Below are positions 26,401 through 35,540 of a stretch of 64,000 nt of DNA, one piece after another. Source of the DNA: Romeriopsis navalis LEGE 11480. Lineage in GTDB: Bacteria; Cyanobacteriota; Cyanobacteriia; Leptolyngbyales; Leptolyngbyaceae. The stretch lies in assembly GCF_015207035.1 (NCBI RefSeq), contig NZ_JADEXQ010000013.1, positions 1 to 64,000 of the forward strand, in the 5' to 3' direction. A program made the position numbers and the translations under genes. Below the pieces are notes generated by a model. It did no database searches. It was not told where the DNA came from and saw only the letters and a program-made list of their open reading frames with translations. The first letter of the stretch is position 1, and each line of letters begins with the position of its first letter.

Positions 26401-29060
26401 TACAGGCGCGTATCAGGATTGTTCTGAGCCGGATTATAGTTGTAGGTGTTGAGACGGGCTTTGGGTAGGACTTCGCCATTTTCAACTTGTCCATCCATCA
26501 GACGCGTCATGCGATCGGCCAGGTCGCTCATTACCTGTGCGGATGCATTATTCCAAGTGACATCGTTGTTGACGTTCGTTGGGTCGAACTTCTGCACTTG
26601 GTCGATATTGGTCGCCAGCATGCCCAGCGAGCAAGCAGCGGTGTGAATGTAAGTCTTGTCAGCCACACTGAGGGCGGTATAGCTGCTCGAATTCATTCTG
26701 TTCAAGGCCCGCCGCAGATTCGATTGGTTCCCCCACATGCTCATCGCGGGATATGGGTGAATCACATTCGCATCTTGGGTCGGTGGGAAGGCCCCATCCG
26801 GGTCGCCCCCAAAGTTGGCGAGATTATCTAAGGCCTGTCGCAATGGTCGGCCCGGTGCGATCTCCGCAATAAATGTTGACTCGCTGTCGCCTGGGGGCGC
26901 ATATTCCCAGCCGTCGGTACCGCGACCACTGAAGAAGTCACTCAGCAGATAGGTATCGGCATTGGAGTCGTTATCTTTGAAGTTCGTCGGGAAGAAGTTA
27001 ACGGACTGCCGCAATGTGTTTTGCGTCCCTGGGTGAACCGTCATGGCAACACAGGCAACGGGATAGTCTTTATTGCCCACGGCCGCGTGGTAAACCGCTG
27101 CTGATTGAACGGCGGGAATATTGTCGCGTAGTGAACGGCGCTGCTGCGTCAGGTGCGGTAGCGTCGTACCTTGGGTAAAGGGATAGGGCTGAACGGTGGG
27201 CGGATAGAGCGGATCCCCTTCGCGCTCACTGAGGTCAGCGGGTGTGGCCGCATCTTTGTCGCCCACGAGTGGCGGTGGATTATTCGCATCAATTGATGCC
27301 GGGGGATCAATGTGGTCATCCCGATCGACATCTCTAGGTGTGACCCAGCCACCGATATTGCCGAGTTCTAGCCGCTCGCCCACGAGCACGCGCAACCCCT
27401 CAGTGCGGGCCCGGCGCTCCCAGTAACCATCCAAGCCAATTGCCACGGAGGCGTTGCCGGTGGCGGGCGGTGTGGAAATCAAGCGATCGTTCGCGGGAAT
27501 ATCTTCACCGACGCTTGCCCCATCGGGAATGCGGCCCCCGGCATTATCGTCGTACTTCGGTTTTGGTCCCCAGCGATCGTCCGCGCGGTACAGATCATCG
27601 ACGAAGGGCACACGCTGTGAGCTGTTGTTGAATCGCTCTTGTAAGACACCATCGAGCTTGGTATTCCAACCGTTGAAACTGCGATTGGTATCGTCTGCAT
27701 TATTGACGGATTTCGTCTTCTCTTCGAGCACAATCTCGACTGGGTCGCTAGCGAGATTGCCCACTGCCGCGTTTTCCGTGGAAGAGTCGTTGTTTTGATC
27801 CAGACGTCTCACCGTTGGCGGTGCCGTATCGTTGGTCTGGACGTGAACATCCGCCCGACCCTGGCGGAATTGGGGTTTTCCGACCAAGCCAGCCACGACC
27901 ATCCCTTGGAAATCGCCCAGATCTGGTTCGTCGGGATCATTGCCGCTCGGTGGCGTGCGATTGGTAATCGATAGCTCAGAAGATTCTGGCTGATAGAGGC
28001 AGGACGCCGGTGCACTGACGAGATAGGCATCGAAGTTATTGTTGCCGAGGATCATGTTCCCCTCGGTGTGCATCGCGCCGTTCCAGTTGAACTGCGGACC
28101 GGGGAAGATCTCAAGGTCGTAGCGGAACCACGCGCCCCATTTGTTACCGCGCAGAATCTGTCGATCCTGCTGAAATTCCATGGTGGTGGTGGCGGCCTTC
28201 GGATTATCGGGGATGACGATCGTGTTGACCTGGAAGTTCTTCCGAATGATCGAGGTGTTGCCAACGTCTTCAAACCAGGCTTCTTGGGTAAAGCCACTGT
28301 CGCCCGCGCCGGAGCTATTGCCGCAGCCGGTCAAGCGCGATTGGCTACTGATCGGACCGTTACGGACAATGCCCGCATCCGCTTTCTGCTGTTCGGTCAT
28401 GGTCAGCAGACGTTCTGGCGGAGTTTGGCCGCCTTGGGCCTCGGGTGTTTCAAAGATGATGGAGTAGACGATCGTCGCATCGGCAGTGCCATCGCCGTCG
28501 GTATCGGAGCGATAACGCCAAGCAATGTCAGGATTGCCATCTAAAGTCGCGGTCGTGGGCGAACCAATGTCGATCCGCTCCTCATCCGGCAGCGTATAGG
28601 GGTCAACATCGGCCCCGGCGCTATTTTTGACGGTGAACTTGGCGACGCCATTGGTGGTGCCATCGTTGGTTAACATGCCAACCAAGAAACTCTCGAACGG
28701 CGTACCACCGGGATAACGCGCATCCTTGGAGGGGTCAAACAGAAATTCTAATTTTGAGCGGGCGCGGTCGATCGCTGGTGTGGCGGCGTTGTAGATCACC
28801 TTTTCCTGAGCGTTGGCGATTACTTGCGTATTGCGATCGAATGCCCGCAGCGTCATCGCTCCGACCGTCAAGGTCAGGACCAATAGCAGCAGTACCGTGG
28901 TCGGCAGGATAAAACCAGCGACTGGTGATTGCCCTCGCCGGTTGGCCACAAATGCCGAGCGGAGTAGCCAGTTAATGGCCGCCCGGTTGAACTGTCGGTA
29001 GAGTTTGCGAACCTCACGCGCAAGGTTCTGCATGGCTTTGGCAAATTTACGGTTCGTCAT
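23499..29060 (-). CDS. hpsA: Giant pseudopilin-like hormogonium polysaccharide protein HpsA
   Basis: From ATG 29060 the product is 1853 residues; an upstream TTG at 29135 is less likely. A basic cytoplasmic segment (residues 1-45) precedes one hydrophobic helix (VAGFILPTTVLLLLVLTLTV), which resembles a PilX-type pilin leader. A huge exported domain rich in Asn, Pro, Asp, Gly and Thr follows. Segments such as GPQFNWNGAMHTEGNMILG (about residue 330) and YMMGNFNLHQEGTGNENTV (about 1460) resemble repeated beta-strand modules. Size, N-terminus and neighbours match HpsA of filamentous cyanobacteria. I infer a PilX-like minor pilin with a very large surface domain, acting at the cell surface in polysaccharide secretion. 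Confidence 0.85.
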   Translation of the reverse strand: MTNRKFAKAMQNLAREVRKLYRQFNRAAINWLLRSAFVANRRGQSPVAGFILPTTVLLLLVLTLTVGAMTLRAFDRNTQVIANAQEKVIYNAATPAIDRARSKLEFLFDPSKDARYPGGTPFESFLVGMLTNDGTTNGVAKFTVKNSAGADVDPYTLPDEERIDIGSPTTATLDGNPDIAWRYRSDTDGDGTADATIVYSIIFETPEAQGGQTPPERLLTMTEQQKADAGIVRNGPISSQSRLTGCGNSSGAGDSGFTQEAWFEDVGNTSIIRKNFQVNTIVIPDNPKAATTTMEFQQDRQILRGNKWGAWFRYDLEIFPGPQFNWNGAMHTEGNMILGNNNFDAYLVSAPASCLYQPESSELSITNRTPPSGNDPDEPDLGDFQGMVVAGLVGKPQFRQGRADVHVQTNDTAPPTVRRLDQNNDSSTENAAVGNLASDPVEIVLEEKTKSVNNADDTNRSFNGWNTKLDGVLQERFNNSSQRVPFVDDLYRADDRWGPKPKYDDNAGGRIPDGASVGEDIPANDRLISTPPATGNASVAIGLDGYWERRARTEGLRVLVGERLELGNIGGWVTPRDVDRDDHIDPPASIDANNPPPLVGDKDAATPADLSEREGDPLYPPTVQPYPFTQGTTLPHLTQQRRSLRDNIPAVQSAAVYHAAVGNKDYPVACVAMTVHPGTQNTLRQSVNFFPTNFKDNDSNADTYLLSDFFSGRGTDGWEYAPPGDSESTFIAEIAPGRPLRQALDNLANFGGDPDGAFPPTQDANVIHPYPAMSMWGNQSNLRRALNRMNSSSYTALSVADKTYIHTAACSLGMLATNIDQVQKFDPTNVNNDVTWNNASAQVMSDLADRMTRLMDGQVENGEVLPKARLNTYNYNPAQNNPDTRLYKAEDYYEVPPEAFVAGLKQQTIKSGGDYLNDPVIRMAELIMNGHQIRRDRTFGFRPSPAFGEYGIAFNVNTADPVKLFPSACDPDLFALGDRTVPVKRHPTASGNRSELRENTSVDPTTWNFKPFAATPAAYSTETDFPGAVGGDLSTVSGRRLALSRLCGAIRVPRGYQPGDPTVLNSNDPALRPVVLPKFPSLYYIFPEVAHGLRGGFVDDPTDNGSSPEDVANTPLEWDHRQPGAIGTNRTVSTTVNNANDAAAAAAGLNPFDREPYVTDNYINTITVANDVFKPVSTTVSANPRLAAYPAPTSTDGTINPIPVATMQANPTDPFFSRLPYADSSPLPVADLPVTSLALAPRKIDGFPAAAANGVLPNYTPRDFQNDTSPNRIMIPSNANPASTQVSNLGNLPTKPWAVPFLDWALFDGRQLQTARITDIDWGMLRSTKPTAQTNDNTEFAPNEPWLPMSGIVYAFREDAVREDGIARPIGTSPITAVGVTNNQLIQGTAMNVSNPEQPSDPALQDKGISVKPIDHLPDPDRRIHGFRMRNATQLKRNPAVIAPIEEAKNVRGLSFFTDQPVYMMGNFNLHQEGTGNENTVGNLLEEFTQPLFPTTIAGLNSGGTYNYNTFYNDRVTKNPKFATSNEDRWRPTEILADAISILSNDFCEGSIADAFVGPATTSNSVPDFQASSGGNGNIQYPNNIQKSVYNDNGLYSVACDKGGNASTSYQNQNRVKQEPPDNARGWSWKREGASFVAPDGTTGTRPAWADFTTPIQIGRTGEPLVVARPIDKNETLPVNYGIGGLNRSYATPNEGRGNGRRLVARADNTSMNAIVVSGLSPSRIQQSYGGLHNFPRFLELWSSRRFFFAGSFLQLNFSNYATGPFEQEAWEPGQSPSNSEPIPHYAPPARLWGYDVALQFAPAGPAAARFVAPSSTRSEFYTEPPVSDPYINKLCVAAQNAGLSTACVAQQP

Positions 29061-29779
29061 AGCAGCTATAGGTCTCAACAGAGACGAAAAAGGCTTCCCA
29101 AAATCAAAAATCAAGCAGAGTACGCAAGCTAACAATCAGCTACGATTGCTTCGCTCAAATTCGTACAGCGCGTCAGACCAGCACCCCTACACATTAGAAA
29201 CCGAAAGTCTCGCAGCGGGAAGAAAATTACCGACCGTGCGATGTTTCTCTTCCGGGTTCATTCACTTACTGGCTGTATATCCAATAAGCGCATCCGTCCC
29301 AGGTATCTTGATGTTACTCATTCCTTCGACAGATTGACCGAGAACTTAGGCGCAGTGCTTAGCTGGGATAAATTCGCAGACACCTGTATAAAAGTGCAAG
29401 AAATCTCACCAGTGCACGGAAACCTGCCCTACTTCTTCAGTTTTAGTCGATACAGATTGAGTTATCCACTTTGATAACTGCTATTCCACCGAATCTTCAA
29501 CAGCGAAGATACGGTTTAATCCCCGTTGCGCTGCTGTCGAATCGACTCTAGCATCAGCCAAATCTCGCAATAAAATCGCCCAGAATGGCTGTCCCTCGGT
29601 ACCCCATTATGCCAAAAGGCTATGTGTACTATTGCTAACCTACCCACAAATGACCCGTTTGATAAAGGGAAGGGTTTGAATTTTTGATGAATATTTTTTC
29701 GAGAAGGACAATTCGAAGGACGAAATACTGCTTGAATCCCCTTCCCCTTGTGGGTTTAGGTGATATTCTGCGGTTGATG
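29061..29779. other. Intergenic region before hpsA, with an imperfect inverted repeat
   Basis: No convincing gene is present in these ~720 bases. An imperfect inverted repeat occupies about 29636-29763. Its left arm has ACCTACCCACAA and GGGAAGGGTTTGAA; its right arm, on the other strand, has ACCTAAACCCACAA and GGGGAAGGGGATTCAA. It could be a small non-autonomous element or a long hairpin. The hpsA promoter must lie here, but I could not place it. Confidence 0.4.
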
Positions 29780-30481
29780 CTAGTAGGCACCATTGCCCTT
29801 TGGAAATAAAACGACGCCGATCGTCTTAATTGCGATCTTGATGTCGAGGCCGACGTGGTGGTTGCTAACGTAAAAGCTGTCAATCCGAACGCGTTGGGGG
29901 TAAGGAATGTCATTCCGCCCGGAAACTTGCCAGAGGCCGGTGATGCCAGGGCGAATCGTCAGGACTCGATTAATCTGATCGCCATAACGCACCAACTCTT
30001 CCGGGACAAGTGGGCGTGGCCCCACAACACTCATATCCCCCATCAGCACATTCCAGAACTGGGGAAACTCGTCGAGGCTTGTGACGCGGAGGAAATGACC
30101 GATCGGCGTGATGCGTGGATCATGCTTAAGCTTGAAATTCTGGGCAAATTCTTGCTGCATCTCAGGATCCGACTCAAGCAGCTTCGCCATCATCAAATCA
30201 GCATGTTGCACCATGGTGCGAAACTTAATACATCCGAAAGCCCGAAAATCTTTGCCTACCCGCTTTTGAACGTAAAACACGGGTCCGGGCGAAGTCAGGG
30301 CAACGAGCGCCGCGATCGTCAGGTAAAACGGCGCAAATATGGTCAAAGCGAATAATGAGAAAGCGATATCCACCAAGCGTTTGATCCGCGGGTGATTCAG
30401 CCGCCGCAATAAGGGTGGTCGGCCACCGCGCCGGTAAAACGTTCGAATTCTGCTAGGGACAACTGGGCTCTTAGCAGTCAT
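29780..30481 (-). CDS. Undecaprenyl-phosphate sugar phosphotransferase
   Basis: From ATG 30481 (GAGGAG directly upstream) the product is 233 residues. This is the bacterial sugar-transferase core without the N-terminal multi-membrane half seen in WbaP/WcaJ. One membrane helix (LVDIAFSLFALTIFAPFYLT) precedes the catalytic motifs PGPVFYVQKRVGKDF, KFRTMV, SLDEFPQFWNVLMGDMSVVG, PRPL and RPGITGLWQVSGR. It transfers a sugar-1-phosphate to undecaprenyl phosphate to start a polysaccharide unit. Its place upstream of hpsA on the same strand fits a role in the secreted polysaccharide. Confidence 0.9.
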   Translation of the reverse strand: MTAKSPVVPSRIRTFYRRGGRPPLLRRLNHPRIKRLVDIAFSLFALTIFAPFYLTIAALVALTSPGPVFYVQKRVGKDFRAFGCIKFRTMVQHADLMMAKLLESDPEMQQEFAQNFKLKHDPRITPIGHFLRVTSLDEFPQFWNVLMGDMSVVGPRPLVPEELVRYGDQINRVLTIRPGITGLWQVSGRNDIPYPQRVRIDSFYVSNHHVGLDIKIAIKTIGVVLFPKGNGAY

Positions 30482-30645
30482 GCTACTCCTCGGATACCAC
30501 ACATCACACCAACCTCAATGGGGGGCAGTTTAACAAAATGTTTCGGGTCTGAACACTCACGTGTGACAGATTTCTTCAAAGCCACATACTCGCCATAGAT
30601 TGCTTCGCGGCTCAGCATATGCATTTATCTATAGTCTTGACCGCG

Positions 30646-31800
30646 CTAATAAGCCCTGGAGCGCTGTTGCTGAAACGCCTTGTAGGACTGATCGACAAAG
30701 TCGTGGTAGCGCTGGCGAAATACCCCTGTATCGAAGCTTTCGGCATGGGCGCGGACGACTTCTGGCTGAATTTGGGCATAATTGGCCTCGAAATAGGTCA
30801 CGGCTTCGACGATCGCTGGCACAGTCTGTTCCGCAAACAAAACCCCTGTTCCCTGATTGGCATATTGCCGAATATCACGGACTGTTTCCATTGTGCCCCC
30901 AGCGCCATAGGCAATCACAGGGGTGCCACAGGCTTGGGCTTCGACCGGGGCAATACCAAAGTCTTCGTAGGCCCCATAGACAAATCCCTTAGCTTGGCTC
31001 ATATAGGATTCAACATCTGCATCTGACTGCCAACCTAAGACTTGGATGTGGGGCTGTGCCAGTTGTCGCACGAGATCTAATTCCGGTCCACTGCCAATGA
31101 CGACCAGTGGCAGGCCTAATTGATTAAAGGCGGCGACAATCATCGGGATCTTCTTATAGCCCACCAGCCGCGATACGGTGACGTAGAAATCTTGTTTTTG
31201 GGACTTATAGGGAAAGCGATCGATTGGCACGGGTGGGTAAATGACTGTGGCTTCGCGGCGATAAGCCCGCCAAATTCGTCGGGCGGTGGTGTGGGAGTTG
31301 GCAATAAAGTGATCAACACGGTTCGCGGCGATTGTGTCCCAAAGCCGCAGGCGGTGCAGCAAATACCGGGTCAATCCGCCTGGAAGTCCCCGCCCGGCCC
31401 GGCTATTCCCCAAATATTCAAAGGTCATGTCCCAGGCGTATCGCATCGGTGCATGGCAGTAGCAGACGTGCATTTGTTCGGCATTCGTCAAGACGCCCTT
31501 CGCCACGGCATGGGCCGATGACAACACAATGTCATAACCCCGGAGATCGATCTGTTCGATCGCTAGGGGTAAAAATGGCAAATATTTCTGTACCCCGTTA
31601 CGAGCACCAGGAAACTGCTGAAGGAAAGTCGTGCCAATTTGGCGCTGGTATAGATAGCTGTTGGGATTGGTCGATTCAAAATCGATCAGTGCATACAAAT
31701 CAGCCTCGATAAAGCTCAGGATGTCTTGCACTACTAACTCCGAGCCCCCAGTGGCCTTGGGCGTTAGCCATTCATGCACCAGTGCGTATTTAACGGTCAT
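30646..31800 (-). CDS. Glycosyltransferase family 4
   Basis: The 384-residue product has the GT-B pattern of retaining GT4 enzymes. The N-terminal part has VHEWLTPKATGGSELVVQDI, and the C-terminal part has VIGSGPELDLVRQL and the E-x7-E motif EDFGIAPVEAQACGTPVIAY. It would add a sugar from a nucleotide or lipid donor to a growing polysaccharide. It lies upstream of the sugar phosphotransferase on the same strand with a gap of about 160 bases, and is probably part of the same pathway. Donor and acceptor cannot be told from sequence. Confidence 0.9.
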   Translation of the reverse strand: MTVKYALVHEWLTPKATGGSELVVQDILSFIEADLYALIDFESTNPNSYLYQRQIGTTFLQQFPGARNGVQKYLPFLPLAIEQIDLRGYDIVLSSAHAVAKGVLTNAEQMHVCYCHAPMRYAWDMTFEYLGNSRAGRGLPGGLTRYLLHRLRLWDTIAANRVDHFIANSHTTARRIWRAYRREATVIYPPVPIDRFPYKSQKQDFYVTVSRLVGYKKIPMIVAAFNQLGLPLVVIGSGPELDLVRQLAQPHIQVLGWQSDADVESYMSQAKGFVYGAYEDFGIAPVEAQACGTPVIAYGAGGTMETVRDIRQYANQGTGVLFAEQTVPAIVEAVTYFEANYAQIQPEVVRAHAESFDTGVFRQRYHDFVDQSYKAFQQQRSRAY

Positions 31801-32168
31801 ACTTCACTCAAATTAGCCCCAGCCACTGCGATGTTCCAGCGCTCAATGCGCCTAATTAGCTTAAAACGTGCCGCTCATCCGTGTCCTAAAGAATCAGGCC
31901 CAACCAAACAAAAAGCCAGGGAGAAAACTCAACCTGGCTCAGATGTAAATATTAATTTGTTGTCGTCTCCCAGCGGAGAAATTCACCGTTGCGCGTTCCC
32001 ATACGAGCAGCAGTTTCAGAGATTTTCATCCCTGTTCGAGCGCAATTGTAACAGGTTACACAGACAAAACTTTGAGAAACTTCACTGAACTCGTGGGTCA
32101 TTGGTGTTTTCCGATGTGAAACTGTAGATCAATAAGCTGGAGTAATCAATTGGCCGGGGGATCGCCAA
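31801..32168. other. Intergenic region without recognised features
   Basis: These 368 bases lie between two minus-strand genes. I see no open frame, tRNA or clear terminator hairpin. The promoter of the glycosyltransferase gene and the end of the rqcH transcript are expected here. Confidence 0.5.
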
Positions 32169-33962
32169 TCAATTAGCTGTGGCGGCAGACTGGCTATCCC
32201 GCGCGGGATTGATCAATTGCTTAGCGCGTTGGGGCTTCCCCCAAATTACGGTTTCGTGTTTGTAAATCACCATACCCAGGTTTGCCCCTTTAGGTTTGTA
32301 AACGTGTTTGGGCGCGGTGTAGACGATCGGTGCTTGCTCGCTATCGCGGGCTTGGCTGAAATATGTTGCAAGGTCAGCGGCGTGCTGCAAATCGGCATCG
32401 CTCGGTTGGCTGCCCGCATCTAAGCGGAGTAAGACGTGACTGCCGTGAATCTGCTGTGTGTGAAACCAGAGATCGTAGTCGGTGGCGGTGCGGAAAGTCA
32501 GTTGATCATTTTGGCGATTATTCCGGCCGACGAGAATTTCGTAGCCACTCGGACTGCTAAAGCGGTGCGGTTGGGTTGCTGAGTCGATCGTTCTACGGGG
32601 GCGCTGATATTCCGAGGCAACGACGTAGCCGGCTGTGACTAATTCATCACGAATTTCTTCAAGCGTGGTCAGATCGATTTGGGTTTGACCGGTTTCCAGC
32701 TGCGCGATCGCGATAGTAACTTGCTCGAGATAATCGACTTCTGACTGTACGGCATTGAGTAGCGGGGTGATTGCCCCGCGTGATCGCTTGAGTTTCTGAT
32801 GCTTTTTATAGAGTGCTTGGGCATTTTGCACCGCGTTTTTGTCGGGACTCAGGGAGATTGTCACGGGCTCATGACTTTCAAAGTCGATGATTTCAATGGT
32901 GCGCATGCCCGGTTGCCATTGCTGTAGATGTGCCATCAACAAATCCGCTTGTTGTTTTACTTGGGCGGTTTTTTCGGAGTCATCGAGGCGATCGAGAAAA
33001 CCTTGACGTTTGCCCTTGAGGCGTTTCAGTAAATATTGCAAACGTTGTTGGAGTTGGTGGCGCAACTGTTGGAAAATCTGTTCGGCTAAGCGATCGCTGT
33101 AATATTCCTTCAAAATTACTTGAAGTGATGTGACATTTTTCTGATTGTTGGAAGAAATTTGAGGAAAACTTGCCCAATCAATCACGGTATATCCGGTGTC
33201 GGTCCAGTGGGGGGAAAAAGTTTCTGATTCGATGGTTTTGAGCCAAAACTGCCAAACTTTAAACAGTTGCTGCCATTGTTGTGGATTTAATTCATCTGTT
33301 GAAATATCCCAGTCAATTTGGCTGCATTGCAACATTGATTTGACTAATGAAGAACTTAAGCCGCGATAGAGAGAAGTCAAATTTTTACGCAGTTTCCCCG
33401 GAATAAGGCGAATTTTTTCCTGCCAATTTGTCAGGGATTCCTCTAAGCTGGGGATATCGGCAATTAATGTTGGTGGAAGCTCGTAGCGTGCCCCCGTCTG
33501 AATTGGCCGAAGTCGAGATTGTCGTTCACTGACCTGATGTGCTGCAGTGATAATCAGACCTTCCTGACTGACTAAAACTGCATTGCTATATTGCCCCATA
33601 ATTTCTACATAAATGTGCCCTGCAATGGGATCGCCAGGACGTTTCGCAAAGCGTAGTTCTACTAAGCGTTCCCATGGTGAAACGATTACAATTTCAACTA
33701 ATGCTAATCCCCCTAGCTGATGCCATAGTTGTTGGCTGAAGGTGAATGTATCAGGTTGTTTCGGTGGCGCATCTTCGATGCCGATCCGGGCCGCCTGTCG
33801 GTGCCAAGAAATGCTGAGCCAGCGGCGTCCTTCAAGGGTGCGTAGGGCGAGGCAAATCGTCCAGCGATCGCGCTGATAAACCTGCTCTAATCGAGCGGGC
33901 AAAAGCATCTGTTGCAGCTCGCAACAGGATGCCATAAGTGTAGTGAAATCGACGGGTTGCAC
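32169..33962 (-). CDS. rqcH: RqcH / NFACT-family ribosome quality-control factor
   Basis: The 597-residue product starts at GTG 33962 (MQPVDFTTLMASCCELQQML). The NFACT-N domain is followed by a helical coiled-coil centre (residues about 290-440) and the NFACT-R domain with ILVGRNNRQNDQLTF and DLWFHTQQIHGSHVLLR. The family binds the 50S subunit with stalled peptidyl-tRNA and recruits Ala-tRNA to add C-terminal alanine tails that mark the peptide for degradation. The length is normal. It faces the remA-like gene divergently across 324 bases. Confidence 0.93.
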   Translation of the reverse strand: MQPVDFTTLMASCCELQQMLLPARLEQVYQRDRWTICLALRTLEGRRWLSISWHRQAARIGIEDAPPKQPDTFTFSQQLWHQLGGLALVEIVIVSPWERLVELRFAKRPGDPIAGHIYVEIMGQYSNAVLVSQEGLIITAAHQVSERQSRLRPIQTGARYELPPTLIADIPSLEESLTNWQEKIRLIPGKLRKNLTSLYRGLSSSLVKSMLQCSQIDWDISTDELNPQQWQQLFKVWQFWLKTIESETFSPHWTDTGYTVIDWASFPQISSNNQKNVTSLQVILKEYYSDRLAEQIFQQLRHQLQQRLQYLLKRLKGKRQGFLDRLDDSEKTAQVKQQADLLMAHLQQWQPGMRTIEIIDFESHEPVTISLSPDKNAVQNAQALYKKHQKLKRSRGAITPLLNAVQSEVDYLEQVTIAIAQLETGQTQIDLTTLEEIRDELVTAGYVVASEYQRPRRTIDSATQPHRFSSPSGYEILVGRNNRQNDQLTFRTATDYDLWFHTQQIHGSHVLLRLDAGSQPSDADLQHAADLATYFSQARDSEQAPIVYTAPKHVYKPKGANLGMVIYKHETVIWGKPQRAKQLINPARDSQSAATAN

Positions 33963-34286
33963 AATTTTTAAAAATCAACGAAAGCGAACTAAAACCGATA
34001 AATACGCAAAATTGCGTGTTTTGAAGAATGCCGACGAGTATTGCTTGTCTAGGAAGAAGAATAGCAATAATCATCGGATTTTCGTTCTTTGCACCTACCG
34101 ATTTTCGCGAGTAGAGTAGATGCGTCTATTCTGGTCAAACGCTTGATTGCTAAATTACTTAGCGATTTGAGGTTGGCCCAAAGTTGCTGGTTCTCGAATT
34201 CTTATCTTTTTCCAGCAAAAATAGCCATATCACGTTACGTTTGTCTGTGCTCTTAAGTTTTTCCTTTTTCTGAACCAAAAGCAATA
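33963..34286. other. Divergent promoter region between rqcH and the remA-like gene
   Basis: No gene is seen in these 324 bases. Both flanking genes must start from promoters here, but no box is clear enough to report. Confidence 0.4.
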
Positions 34287-34550
34287 ATGGACATTAAATT
34301 AATCAATATCGGTTTTGGCAATATCGTTTCGGCGAACCGCGTAATTGCAATTGTCAGTCCAGAATCAGCGCCTATCAAGCGTATCATCACAGAAGCCCGG
34401 GAACGGGGTGAACTGATTGATGCGACCTATGGTCGCCGCACCCGCGCTGTCATTATCACTGATTCCGGTCATGTCGTCCTGTCAGCCATTCAGCCCGAAA
34501 CCGTCGCAAATCGGTTTGTGGTGAGTAAGGAGAATCTGGCGGAGGCCTGA
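34287..34550 (+). CDS. RemA-like DUF370 protein
   Basis: The 87-residue product is full length for DUF370 and matches its pattern throughout ([57 protein letters not shown]). In Bacillus, RemA is a DNA-binding regulator of matrix genes. The cyanobacterial role is unknown. The neighbouring guanylate kinase gene downstream reproduces the DUF370-gmk order seen in many bacteria, although a terminator lies between them here. Confidence 0.9.
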   Translation: MDIKLINIGFGNIVSANRVIAIVSPESAPIKRIITEARERGELIDATYGRRTRAVIITDSGHVVLSAIQPETVANRFVVSKENLAEA

Positions 34551-34663
34551 TTACTGCCCAAAAATACTGTCCTGACAGTCCCGTATTGATTTGCGTTGAG
34601 CAATGCGAAACCACTGCGGTGATGCCTACTGTTAGATTGTCTCAATTGAAATTAGTCAACAGA

Positions 34664-34701
34664 AATTGGTGTGGTTACACAGTTCAGTAACCGCACCAAT
34701 T
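34664..34701 (+). terminator. Terminator between the remA-like gene and gmk
   Basis: AATTGGTGTGGTTAC (34664-34678) pairs with GTAACCGCACCAATT (34687-34701) over 15 positions with one G-T-type mismatch. T residues follow (TTTTTT). Confidence 0.88.
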
Positions 34702-34849
34702 TTTTGCATGGCTGTGCCGGAAATCGGTGGCAATTGAGCGTGTCGCTTGTCAGGTGTAGTATTCCACGGCACTATGAGGGGATAAAGCAGTTGTGGTTGT
34801 CCCCTGAGCGCGATTTCAACCCAATCTATTCGAGGCAGTGGTTCAAGTT

Positions 34850-35440
34850 ATGACGATGCAGCATGCAATTGGTAAATTGATTGTCCTGACGGGACCCAGT
34901 GGGGCGGGCAAGGGGACTTTGCTGAAGGCGTTACTCGCTGAGCATCCTGAACTATATGTGTCAATTTCTGCGACAACCCGATCGCCCCGGCCCGGCGAGG
35001 TGCATGGTCAGCATTATTTTTTCCTCGAGCGGGCGGAATTTGACCAGATGGTCGCGGATGGCAACTTACTGGAGTGGGCGGAGTTTGCGGGTAATTGCTA
35101 TGGGACACCGCGTCAGCCGGTCGCCGAGCAGATTGCCGCCGGTAAGACTGTAATTTTAGAAATTGAGCTCGAGGGGGCGCGGCAGGTTCGCGCGAGTTTC
35201 CCTGAGGCGTATCGTATTTTCATTTTGCCTCCGTCATTTGACGAGTTGGAAAATCGCCTGCGCGGTCGTGGGACGGAATCCGATGAGGTTATATCGCGGC
35301 GGATGACCCGTGCGAAGGATGAAATTGCCGCCGCCAATGAGTTTGATATTCAGATTGTCAACGATCAAGTTGAGCGCGCCGTGCAGGAATTAGCGACGAT
35401 CGTTTTTCCGGTGGATACCCCGGTGCCCACCTCGGTTTAA
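34850..35440 (+). CDS. gmk: Guanylate kinase
   Basis: From ATG 34850 (GAGG about 14 bases upstream; an upstream GTG at 34838 is too close to that site) the product is 196 residues. It has the P-loop [11 protein letters not shown], the GMP-binding segment [19 protein letters not shown], and lid-region [15 protein letters not shown]. It phosphorylates GMP to GDP with ATP. The sequence is intact. Confidence 0.97.
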   Translation: MTMQHAIGKLIVLTGPSGAGKGTLLKALLAEHPELYVSISATTRSPRPGEVHGQHYFFLERAEFDQMVADGNLLEWAEFAGNCYGTPRQPVAEQIAAGKTVILEIELEGARQVRASFPEAYRIFILPPSFDELENRLRGRGTESDEVISRRMTRAKDEIAAANEFDIQIVNDQVERAVQELATIVFPVDTPVPTSV

Positions 35441-35540
35441 CGCGGTTGTGCAATCGCCTGCCGGTATCGCTGAACGGAATTCCTGCCAATTGTGTGGTGG
35501 CGACTTATCCTAGAGAGATGGTTTAGGTTTTGTTGGCATT

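Noticed and set aside
23804-28544. Many open frames opposite and out of frame within hpsA
   Set aside because: They have no recognisable domains; the minus-strand frame is continuous for 1853 codons.
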